Assembly (NCBI GenBank): GCA_001839685.1
Contig: MLAK01001099.1
Location: 21,392 to 35,174 of the forward strand
Direction: 5' to 3'
DNA: 13,783 nucleotides
Origin: Tritrichomonas foetus
Taxonomy: Eukaryota > Parabasalia > Tritrichomonadida > Tritrichomonadidae
How positions within the stretch are numbered: position 1 is the stretch's first letter; the number at the start of each line of letters is the position of its first letter. Shown here one piece after another: positions 1 through 7,469 of the stretch. Below the pieces are notes generated by a model, which ran no database searches, was not told the origin of the DNA, and saw nothing but the letters and a program-made list of their open reading frames with translations. The translations under genes were made by a program, and so were the position numbers.

Positions 1-60
1 TTCTTTCTTATTTGATGATGTTCTTTCTTATTTGATGATATTCTTTCTTATTTGATGATG
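1..60. repeat. Tandem repeat, 20-bp unit, three copies
   Basis: Three head-to-tail copies of a 20-base unit (TTCTTTCTTATTTGATGATG) fill the first 60 bases. The second copy differs from the others only in its last base (A for G), and a decayed fourth copy begins at 61 (TCCTTCTT). The array starts at base 1, so it probably continues to the left of the window. The unit length is not a multiple of three and the repeat is not open in one frame, so it is a minisatellite in intergenic DNA rather than a coding repeat. Confidence 0.9.
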
Positions 61-246
61 TCCTTCTTCTCTCAAAGATAAATGTATTAGTTCAATAGTA
101 TTTGATATCACGCTGGAATTCATTGTTTTTTTCATGCAACGAAAATGTGTTAAAGAATAAATTTTTTCGAGATGATAATTTTCGTTAATAGCAAAATGAT
201 AATATGAATAGAATTTTTATATAAACAAAACATACATCAAACAATT
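61..246. other. Intergenic DNA downstream of the membrane-protein gene
   Basis: AT-rich DNA without a convincing reading frame. It holds the 3' flank of the minus-strand gene that ends at 247. On that strand a TAAA occurs about 28 bases after the stop codon (bases 219-216). In trichomonads UAAA serves as the polyadenylation signal, so this is a candidate, but the motif is common by chance in such DNA. Confidence 0.4.
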
Positions 247-1404
247 TCATACCATTTTTGTATTTCTTCGTCTTGTGATATTCTTCATCACGCGATTAAC
301 ATTTAAGTTAGCACGCACTAAAATTCCAATGAAAGCAATCACAGAGAAAACCACAAAAATTGCGATTCCACGTAAGAGGGGACTTTCTTTAGAGCTATAA
401 ACGTGTATAATTCGTTTATTTTCTGACTCTTCAAGTACTGCAAACCAGTCTTTCCCTGTAGAAATATCTGTAAACTCGCTATTTTTCAAAAGTTTTGGAA
501 TTTCAGCAACATTTCGTTGGAAAAAGCTGACTCGATCAAGAATTAGAACATTCCCATTTTTATCAACAGTCATAATGTTTTGACCTGACTGAGAAAATGA
601 AGAAATAGAAATTTCAGAAGTCTGCTTCATTGCCCAGCCATTATTTGTGAGTCGAAAAAGAAATATTTTATTAATTTCTGTGAATGCTGCAATTACAGTA
701 CGGTCATCAAGGAATTGTATAATTGGTGGTTTTGATCTACCTGTTATTGGAACACTATGAGGAATTTCAAACGAAGTGAATAATTTTCCATGATTGGAAA
801 AGAAATGAACAATTGCATTATCATCACTTTCTTTGGAAACAGTCACAATTATGGATCCATTATTTGAAGCTGCAACAGCTTGGCCGAAAAGTGAAACAGG
901 CGTTGGCGGCTTAAGTGAAATTGTAGAATTTCCTTCAATAACTAGGCAATCAGGTTTCCTATTTATTGAAAAAGGTAAACATAATATTTGCAAATTGCCT
1001 TTAAAAGATGTGGCAAAAGTTTCGCCATATGGAATTCGGGGATAATCTGATAACCTAAAATCCCGGTAAATTGGTGGCAATATTCTATAAAATAAAGGGC
1101 CTGGTTCGCCCCATCGAAATGCCGAAGCTGGAGCAGTTGCATAAAATCCGGACTGAAAAGGAACTAATTGCGTTCCAAGCGAATAACAGGGGCTGGGAAC
1201 ATTCATCATTGTAGTTATGGAACTTGGCCCAATCATATATACGACGAGGTGAGGAGGAAAAGAATTGATCGAATCTGATATTTCTGCGACAGCAAGAAAA
1301 TGCTTAAATCCTGCCATTGAAACTCTTGCAGGCTTGGAACTGATTTTAATTGTCTTGAATGGTCGAAAGCTTGAGAAGATATGACATACGAAGAAAAAAA
1401 ACAT
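247..1404 (-). CDS. Probable single-pass membrane protein with beta-propeller-like domain, unrecognised
   Basis: This encodes 385 aa. Residues about 31-340 are rich in short beta-strand-like stretches separated by Gly/Asn/Asp turns, as in a divergent beta-propeller, but no canonical WD repeat can be read. One clear membrane segment lies at residues 346-365, followed by a 20-residue tail that is strongly basic (RRR at 378-380). By the positive-inside rule the tail should be cytosolic and the large domain lumenal or outside. The first 13 residues (MFFFFVCHIFSSF) could then be a signal peptide, and the sequons at N159 and N182 would be exposed. An alternative start is M30. A propeller plus one C-terminal membrane segment at about this length also recalls Sec12/PREB, the ER exchange factor for Sar1, but Sec12 has the opposite topology and its potassium-binding loop is not visible. 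No intron is evident. It is divergent from the IFT121 gene. The reading frame is secure; the function is unknown. Confidence 0.8.
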   Translation of the reverse strand: MFFFFVCHIFSSFRPFKTIKISSKPARVSMAGFKHFLAVAEISDSINSFPPHLVVYMIGPSSITTMMNVPSPCYSLGTQLVPFQSGFYATAPASAFRWGEPGPLFYRILPPIYRDFRLSDYPRIPYGETFATSFKGNLQILCLPFSINRKPDCLVIEGNSTISLKPPTPVSLFGQAVAASNNGSIIVTVSKESDDNAIVHFFSNHGKLFTSFEIPHSVPITGRSKPPIIQFLDDRTVIAAFTEINKIFLFRLTNNGWAMKQTSEISISSFSQSGQNIMTVDKNGNVLILDRVSFFQRNVAEIPKLLKNSEFTDISTGKDWFAVLEESENKRIIHVYSSKESPLLRGIAIFVVFSVIAFIGILVRANLNVNRVMKNITRRRNTKMV

Positions 1405-1825
1405 TTGACCTTATCGATTCTTTTTTAACGATAAAATTTTACGATATAGAATTATTTGTTATTAAATTTGGTCAATAGTTCAAGAAACACATAATAGTCG
1501 AACTTTTCTGCAATCCATGTGATATAAAAATTGTTTTAAAGAAAACAAATTCAAATTCAAATTATACATGTTTTTAATTCGATAAATCAATAGTAATGTG
1601 AAAAATAAGCCAGAATTATGTGTTATGGAGATGTAACAAAATTAATATTCCAACAATGGTAATTGACCATATTTAACCATACAACTGTCAAAGGAATATT
1701 TCTGTGAATCATTCAAGTTGATTTATAAAATCGTTATTTTATTGATTTTTTCAATATTTTATATAAATTATAAACGTTCTTGTGTCAATTTATTCCTATC
1801 GGTAATTGAATCCATAAATAAACGA
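1405..1825. promoter_or_regulatory. Divergent promoter region between the membrane-protein gene and IFT121
   Basis: About 420 bp of AT-rich, non-coding DNA separate two genes transcribed away from each other. The 6-mer TTGACC/GGTCAA occurs at 1405-1410, 1470-1475 and 1663-1668. The first copy abuts the minus-strand start codon, giving GGTCAAATG. A sequence resembling the trichomonad initiator (TCATTC) is at 1709-1714 on the plus strand, but it lies about 115 bases from the IFT121 start codon, farther than usual for these organisms. No TATA box can be singled out in such AT-rich DNA. Confidence 0.45.
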
Positions 1826-4800
1826 ATGTCGACGAAGTTTCGCGTTTTTCTTTCGAAAAGGATGAAGTCCGCGACGGACAATCCAATGACAGTTATCGCC
1901 TGGAATAGGACCAATCGTATTCTTGCTTGCGGCTACCACAATGGTATGGTCAATTTATATTTGGTTAATCCCTCGCGCGACCAGCCAGGAACAACGCAGG
2001 TCGAAAACGTTCAACCGATCGAGTATCACAAAAAGCCGATTACAGCCTTGACATGGAGCGACAATGGCCAATTCTTATCATCTGGCGATTCTTCAGGTAG
2101 AGTCGCTTTTTGGAATCATCCTGGCAAAGTTTGGAAGCACTGTTTAACAAACAGCTCAGTTGCTTCTTCCGTCTGCTCAATCAGATGGAACAAAAGATCA
2201 GATATGACAGCAATTGCTTACGCCGATTCAACCGTCGCATGTGTGTCACCAGCTGGAGAACTTTCTTGGTCAAATACTATGCGCCAGCCGATTGATTTTG
2301 TTGAATGGACATTGCATGGAGGAAATCTCCTTTGTGGAACGTCTTATGGTGAAATTATGATCGTCGACAATCGTGGTGTTGAAACGGGAACGGTTCCAAT
2401 GCCCTGCTTGGCAAATGCAAATACCGAGCCAAAAATTATTGCTTTGGAATGGCACAGAAAGGCACCGGTTGGACTTCTTATTGCTTACCAAGGCGGCCAA
2501 ATCCAGCTCATGAGAAACGAACAAGACACTCAGCCAATTGTGATCACATGTGAACTCGAATTAACAGCAGCTACTTGGTTCAAATCAGGTACAGCTTTTG
2601 CTGTAGCAGGTGTTAAAACAAAAGACAGATGTAACGTTCTCTTCTTTAATGCAAAAGGTGATGCAATTCGAGAACTTGATGTTTCTGGTTCAAGAATTGG
2701 TTCAATGAGTCTTGATCCAAATGATACACAACTTGCTCTTTCCATCGAAAATATTTTCTGTCTTGCCCAGATCATTCCAACATTTATTTGGGCATTCACA
2801 AAGAACACACTTCTTTATGCTTATAACAATTCTGATTCAGACGATTATACAGTCATTTATTATAACTACAAGACAGATGATAAGCGTGTTCATACAATTT
2901 CTGATGTTGTATCTGTTGCTGGCCATTCAGGTAATTTTGTGGTTGTTTCAAAAGGAAAATTCGACGATTCTACTGTTTATGTAACTGATACAATTGGCGT
3001 ATCTATTGGAACAACAACAATTCCTTATGTCCCAACCAATGTTGCCATCTTTGGAAAGACAATTGCCCTTTGTTCATCAAATCAAGTCTCTGTTTGGCGC
3101 TTCGAAGAAGAAGATCAACCACAAACAATTAACTTTTCAGATAATATTTCTGCCCTTCACCTTCGCGAGAAACAAGTCACGCTTTCAGTTGGAAGTTCTC
3201 TTGTTGTTCTTGATATTCCATCTCTCGCCGAAGTCAGTCGATTTTCTGTCGGCTTCACACCAGAATCAATCACTAGTTCATCAGATGGTTCAACATTAGC
3301 ACTCACTGACAGCTCAGGAACCCTTCAATTTTTCAGTACAGGTGATCAGAAAATCATTGGTCCAGCTCGCCGCGAAGTTTGGAACGCAGCATGGTCAGCA
3401 GACACTCCAACTCAATTTGCAGCAAGTGAACGTCAAAAATTGTTTGTTTATAACAATTTGGAACCAGAAGAACCACTACAATCACTTTCACATATTGCCC
3501 AATTTTCTGATCTTGAAATTCTTTGTGTTGATCTTATTCGTTTGATGCAGGATCCAATTTCACCAGTCAGACGTTTATTCAAATCATATCCAACCAAAGC
3601 TCTTCGTGAACTTCGGACAATGCTCACCAATCGACCTGCTATTTCTGTTGATGATATTCTAAACTACGCCAAAGAGCAGCACAAGAACAAACTCTGGGAC
3701 GAACTTGCAGAAACATTCATGGTTGAAATGAATTTCACACTTGCTGAAAAATGTTATCTTGAAACAACAAATTATCGTGGACTTCAATTCTTAAAGAGAA
3801 TTAGATCACTTAAAGATGCAAATATTCAACGTGCACAAGTTTTATCGTACCTTGGACGCTTCGATGAAGCTCAATCAATCTATAATTCAATGGATCGTCT
3901 TGATCTTGCTATCGAAATGCGTGCTAGCATTGGTGATTTTGAACGTGTCATTGATATTATCGGACCAAATAGCGTTGGTAACGATGAATCTATTGCAAAA
4001 GCATATTCCAATGTTGGTGACACACATGCAGAAGCTTCCGAATGGGTTGCAGCTGCAGAACATTATGCGTTAGCTGGAGACGACGCTAAATATGCCACTT
4101 GCTTATATCTTTCTGATGATTTCCCCAACCTTGAACGACTTTTAAACAAACTTCCAAGTACTTCTCCACTTTTGCCAGTTCTTGGTCGAATGTTTGTCAG
4201 CATTGGTGCAGTTGATGCTGCTGTTACTGCTTTCACAGATGCCAATGATCCGGCATCAGCAATTGACGCCTGTGCAAGATTGAATCATTGGAAACCAGCC
4301 TTGAAGCTTGCCGGAAAAGGAAAGAGTGAAGAAATTCGAATGAGAATGAATCAATATGCATCGCAACTCATCGAAAATGGCCAAACTGCTGCTGCTATTG
4401 ATTTCTACGCGCGTGCAGGTCTTGGTGTTGAAGCTGCAAAACTTATGGAAAGAGAAGGTGATAATATTCTTAAATTAGAAGATGATTATCTCTCTGCAAA
4501 GATGTGTTTCGTTTTTGCAGGTCTTCAACTTGAAAAACACAGAAAAGGAGCCTTTGATGGTTCAATTACTGCTGCAGAACGTCTTGATGGACTTATGAAA
4601 GAAGATGAAGCAGCAACAAGTGGATTACTTGATTCTATTTGGCGTAAAGCTGAAGCAATTCATTTCTACATGATGGCCCATAGATACATGCAGCACCGTA
4701 AGTGGTTGGAGGCGCTTTTCTGTGCTTGCAGAGTATTTGATGATTATGCAAATGTTGTAGGTGAAGATAAAGCAGCTGCACTTTTAGCAATATGCGGAAT

Positions 4801-5161
4801 AAAGACTCGTCATTATGGACAATGCTCAAGAGCAATGACAACACTTGAACACTTTGATGATTATTCAGAAGAAAAGAGGAACAAATTTGCAGATTTGGCA
4901 ATTGACATATTCGTGAAGAACCCACCACAAGATCCAGTAATGCTTGGTTCTGTCCCTTGCCATAAATGCGACGCGAAAGTATCAATGCTCAAAAGCCAGT
5001 GTCCAGAATGTGGAGCGAGAATGAAGGTCTGTGTGAAAACCGGAGGACTCATTCTCGATAACTCTTATTGGGAGTGCAAATACTGCAGGCACTGTGTCGT
5101 AATTGATCTCGCAGATGATTTGACTGTTTGCCCATTATGCCACCACCAGACTACAGCATGA
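1826..5161 (+). CDS. IFT121: Intraflagellar transport protein 121 (IFT121/WDR35), IFT-A complex subunit
   Basis: This encodes 1111 aa, close to the family's usual 1100-1200. IFT121 is a core subunit of the IFT-A complex, which works with dynein in retrograde transport along the axoneme and helps membrane proteins enter flagella. The order of parts is typical. Two WD40 propellers span about residues 1-300 and 310-600, with WD-type stretches such as ALTWSDNGQFLSSGD near 74-88. The second propeller holds a family-typical NLEPEEP near 544-550. An alpha-solenoid of TPR-like repeats covers about 600-1035, with a YLGRFDEAQ-type repeat. A C-terminal zinc module has cysteine pairs at 1045/1048, 1059/1062, 1084/1087 and 1102/1105, ending CPLCH. 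The start was placed at 1826, the first ATG in the frame. The frame stays open upstream to 1718 but has no ATG there, and the N-terminus MSTKFRVFLSKR aligns with the short leader of other IFT121 proteins. No intron is needed. TAAA follows the stop by 7 bases (5169-5172), a candidate polyadenylation signal. Paralogous IFT122, IFT140 and IFT144 fit less well. Confidence 0.93.
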   Translation: MSTKFRVFLSKRMKSATDNPMTVIAWNRTNRILACGYHNGMVNLYLVNPSRDQPGTTQVENVQPIEYHKKPITALTWSDNGQFLSSGDSSGRVAFWNHPGKVWKHCLTNSSVASSVCSIRWNKRSDMTAIAYADSTVACVSPAGELSWSNTMRQPIDFVEWTLHGGNLLCGTSYGEIMIVDNRGVETGTVPMPCLANANTEPKIIALEWHRKAPVGLLIAYQGGQIQLMRNEQDTQPIVITCELELTAATWFKSGTAFAVAGVKTKDRCNVLFFNAKGDAIRELDVSGSRIGSMSLDPNDTQLALSIENIFCLAQIIPTFIWAFTKNTLLYAYNNSDSDDYTVIYYNYKTDDKRVHTISDVVSVAGHSGNFVVVSKGKFDDSTVYVTDTIGVSIGTTTIPYVPTNVAIFGKTIALCSSNQVSVWRFEEEDQPQTINFSDNISALHLREKQVTLSVGSSLVVLDIPSLAEVSRFSVGFTPESITSSSDGSTLALTDSSGTLQFFSTGDQKIIGPARREVWNAAWSADTPTQFAASERQKLFVYNNLEPEEPLQSLSHIAQFSDLEILCVDLIRLMQDPISPVRRLFKSYPTKALRELRTMLTNRPAISVDDILNYAKEQHKNKLWDELAETFMVEMNFTLAEKCYLETTNYRGLQFLKRIRSLKDANIQRAQVLSYLGRFDEAQSIYNSMDRLDLAIEMRASIGDFERVIDIIGPNSVGNDESIAKAYSNVGDTHAEASEWVAAAEHYALAGDDAKYATCLYLSDDFPNLERLLNKLPSTSPLLPVLGRMFVSIGAVDAAVTAFTDANDPASAIDACARLNHWKPALKLAGKGKSEEIRMRMNQYASQLIENGQTAAAIDFYARAGLGVEAAKLMEREGDNILKLEDDYLSAKMCFVFAGLQLEKHRKGAFDGSITAAERLDGLMKEDEAATSGLLDSIWRKAEAIHFYMMAHRYMQHRKWLEALFCACRVFDDYANVVGEDKAAALLAICGIKTRHYGQCSRAMTTLEHFDDYSEEKRNKFADLAIDIFVKNPPQDPVMLGSVPCHKCDAKVSMLKSQCPECGARMKVCVKTGGLILDNSYWECKYCRHCVVIDLADDLTVCPLCHHQTTA

Positions 5162-5708
5162 ATGAAATTAAAATAATTATTATCATAATCTTTATTCATA
5201 AACTTTTAAAACTATACTCTACTGATTTATTGAAGTTAATTTCCTCGTTCTTGCTTGATTGTAGTCCTCAAAATCCATCTTAATAATCTGAACCATATAG
5301 AATCTCTCCTCTTACTTAACTTTTAGTTAAATTAAGTTCCAGTTGTAAAAGTTAGTACAGTCATTTTGCAAAAGAAATATCTGGTCGAAAGATTTTCATA
5401 AATTTCTTTTTAAGATTCTTGGCAAATTGGAGAATGTAAATTATTTTGGATTGTCATATGGGCTATCATTACATATGAATTCTGATGACTTAAAGATCAT
5501 TCATCCCCAACACCAATACTTTCCTACTTTCATCAATGATAACGAATACTTTACTTGTCTTTTATCTCAGAAATACACACCAATATCATATGAGATCGAA
5601 TCTCAAATCTCTTAATTTATTAAATGATGTGGGTAAAAAAACAAAATTAAGAAAAATGGGGAGAGAAAAATATGAATGACAAACAATTTTTATAAAAAAT
5701 AAATAAAA
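5162..5708. other. Intergenic region with an open plus-strand frame at 5349-5615
   Basis: This region lies between two convergent genes. It contains an 89-codon plus-strand stretch without a stop (5349-5615), which is long for such AT-rich DNA. Its only useful ATG is at 5475, giving a 46-aa peptide that begins MNSDDLKII. The peptide upstream of that ATG (for example GKLENVNYFGLSYGLS) also looks protein-like, so the stretch may be the end of a decayed gene. TCATTA, close to the trichomonad initiator, lies just before the ATG. I do not recognise the protein. The rest of the region is AT-rich 3' flank. Confidence 0.3.
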
Positions 5709-6077
5709 TTATTTGGAAAATGCAAGTTTCCTTTTCGGTGGAGCAGAATCGGCTGTTTTGACCTTTGGTGCGTTGTCTTTCTGTACGCGGGTTGATGGCT
5801 TCATATTTTGCAGCATTGAGAATATTTTGCTTCCTGTTGATCCTTTCAAAATTTCTCTGTGGCGTTTTGGTCCTTCGATGTCAACCTTCTTTGGTTGGCC
5901 AATTTCTTCCGTTTCTGCGGCTTCTTCCACGACTGGCGCCTTGCGAGGTGCTGGAGCGAGTTTGTATTTTTGAACGATCTCTTCTTGATAATCGTTTTTG
6001 GAATCTGAATCAGCTTCTGCGAATTTTGCTGGTGGTATTTCGCCAAAAAGTGTTGTTGTTGTTGAGATCTGAAACAT
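5709..6077 (-). CDS. Small charged, probably disordered protein, unrecognised
   Basis: This encodes 122 aa dominated by Lys, Glu, Pro, Ala and Ser. The middle (about 30-62) is acidic and proline-rich, and the last third is basic, ending PPKRKLAFSK. There is no membrane segment, signal peptide or known domain. A short motif that could form a helix, GSKIFSMLQNMK, lies near residues 82-93. The frame is credible because its GC content and codon choice exceed those of the flanks, the composition is not that of translated AT-rich junk, and an in-frame stop lies a few codons before the chosen ATG. That ATG is preceded by TCATTC, which matches the trichomonad initiator pattern, leaving a leader of only a few bases. 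Such a protein could bind a partner, RNA or cytoskeleton, but nothing here shows which. An upstream exon is possible because TTTCAG overlaps the start; no matching donor was found. Confidence 0.6.
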   Translation of the reverse strand: MFQISTTTTLFGEIPPAKFAEADSDSKNDYQEEIVQKYKLAPAPRKAPVVEEAAETEEIGQPKKVDIEGPKRHREILKGSTGSKIFSMLQNMKPSTRVQKDNAPKVKTADSAPPKRKLAFSK

Positions 6078-6150
6078 GAATGAATTCGAAAATCAAGATT
6101 TTGGTGATTGACCAGAGATAGGTCAAACTTATATGTTAATTGACCTTTGG
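6078..6150 (-). promoter_or_regulatory. Cluster of three GGTCAA/TTGACC motifs upstream of the 122-aa gene
   Basis: Three copies of the 6-mer lie within 38 bases at 6108-6113, 6121-6126 and 6140-6145, just before the minus-strand gene. Read on the minus strand they are GGTCAA, TTGACC, GGTCAA, so neighbouring copies are inverted. The same 6-mer recurs in the divergent promoter at 1405-1668. It could be a binding site for a regulator, but this is inferred only from recurrence. Confidence 0.35.
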
Positions 6151-7146
6151 ACTTGAAGGGATGATTTGAGGCTTTTTATTGATAACTATTGATTGAAGTA
6201 TAAAGTTAACTCCCGATAAGAATTGTTTGAACCAAATCCAAAATGAAAACAAAAAATTATGAAAAGTTGGAAAAATGAATATATATAATATTTTAAATAT
6301 TTTTACCCTCTTTTATTCAAATTTTGCCTGTCCCCTTACCATTAATGGTTAATAAACAACCTTTAGTACTTGATGCATCATGAAGCAAATAATGAATAAA
6401 AAGATTTTTTTAGATAAATAGAGAAAAAATCATTTTATTCCTAATCAAATTATTTTAATGCTATATGGTTAAATGTATTTCATGAAAAATAATAAATTAC
6501 CCAAGGAACTTTCAAAGAAATTTTTCAATTGATAGTCGACTTCTATCGTTCTTGTTCGGAATTGAATTGAATTCATTCGATAAATAATTGAATTCATTCA
6601 AAATCTGTATTAAGTTTGTTTTTTCACATTTATTCTCTGTATATTTCTGAAAACAAATGTAAATTTCTTTCTCTTCTTTTTTCTCTATGTTATTTATATC
6701 AAAATGAATTATCAATCATTATGGTTTAAAAACAAAAATGAAACTTTGTCGCATTCTAAAAAAGAAGAAAAAACTTCAGAGAAGTAGTAAGTCGAATAAT
6801 CAATTCAATAAAGCAAAGAAAGAATTTACTCATGGTAAAAGACAAGTCTAAGCTTCGCATAGTGCAGAAATGTGTCACTTTCGGTTCCAACCAGTACCGT
6901 TAAACTCTGTTCTCTTCATTCAGCTAATAATAAAACCATTTAAGCATCACGAACGAACTTGTGACATATTTAGTACTTGTCTTTAAGCTCATTTTATTTG
7001 GCATTTATGATCTGCCTTCTTATATATTCATCACTTTGATTATATTTTATTATTATTTAGGGAAAATCATCGGAGGATATTCTTGTGTGAAAAGTTAATC
7101 TTTCCAAATTAATTAGTAAATCTCATCATTAAATAATTTTTATTCA
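6151..7146. other. AT-rich intergenic DNA with one weak plus-strand relic (6738-6986)
   Basis: No secure gene is present. On the plus strand, one frame runs from an ATG at 6738 to a stop at 6984-6986 with a single internal TAA at 6849-6851. The parts read MKLCRILKKKKKLQR..., then ASHSAEMCHFRFQPVPLN.... This part is also less AT-rich than its surroundings (about 6840-6960), so it may be a decayed coding piece. No tRNA, snRNA or other RNA gene could be folded from it. The remainder (6151-6737 and 6987-7146) is low-complexity AT-rich sequence. Confidence 0.3.
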
Positions 7147-7323
7147 ATGATAATAATGACGTTTCAACAAATGATCACAGTCTCCTGCCGGATACCGTTC
7201 CAATCTTATGAAGTTTTCGATTCGGAATTGTATTTTTTTCTTTTGATCCTAATTTTTGATCTTAACTTTTCATTAATTATGAACCACGAATACATTTATT
7301 TTTCAAGACATATTGATGAATAA
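7147..7323 (+). CDS. Possible small protein or gene fragment, 58 aa, unrecognised
   Basis: A 58-codon frame begins MIIMTFQQMITVSCRI. It has a hydrophobic stretch in its second half (YFFLLILIFDLNFSLI), which could be a membrane helix or simply translated T-rich DNA. In-frame ATGs occur at 7147, 7156 and 7171; the first is preceded by TTCA, similar to the leaders of other genes here. It lies just upstream of the transposase relic and could be a displaced piece of it, but I see no sequence link. Weak evidence; it may be noise. Confidence 0.2.
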   Translation: MIIMTFQQMITVSCRIPFQSYEVFDSELYFFLLILIFDLNFSLIMNHEYIYFSRHIDE

Positions 7324-7469
7324 ATTTACATTCTATTATTATTTCAACCATTTTTCTTTTAAAAACCGAAATTCATGTAAAAAGAAGGGGAAATTGATTC
7401 CAAAACTGGAGATATATGGTTCGTAATGCACTGCATCAGCATTTTTAGCCTCGATGCACTTATAAAGTG

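Noticed and set aside
1..60. CRISPR array
   Set aside because: The units are directly adjacent without spacers and the genome is eukaryotic.
1384..1389. GTATGT on the minus strand near the start of the membrane-protein gene, resembling a trichomonad 5' splice site
   Set aside because: No ACTAAC...CAG-type branch/acceptor follows, and the frame stays open without splicing.
247..1404. Firm assignment as Sec12/PREB
   Set aside because: Only the general layout fits. Topology by charge is opposite and the characteristic loop is not seen, so it was left as unrecognised.
1718..1825. N-terminal extension of IFT121 from a TTG at 1718
   Set aside because: TTG is not a likely start in a eukaryote. 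The extension is hydrophobic and lacks similarity to IFT121, and the ATG at 1826 agrees with family N-termini.
6774..6800. GTAGTA resembling the U2 snRNA branch-recognition element
   Set aside because: The flanking conserved U2 sequence is absent.
6840..6910. tRNA-like sequence (GGTTCCAACC resembling a B box)
   Set aside because: No A box at the proper distance and no cloverleaf can be drawn on either strand.
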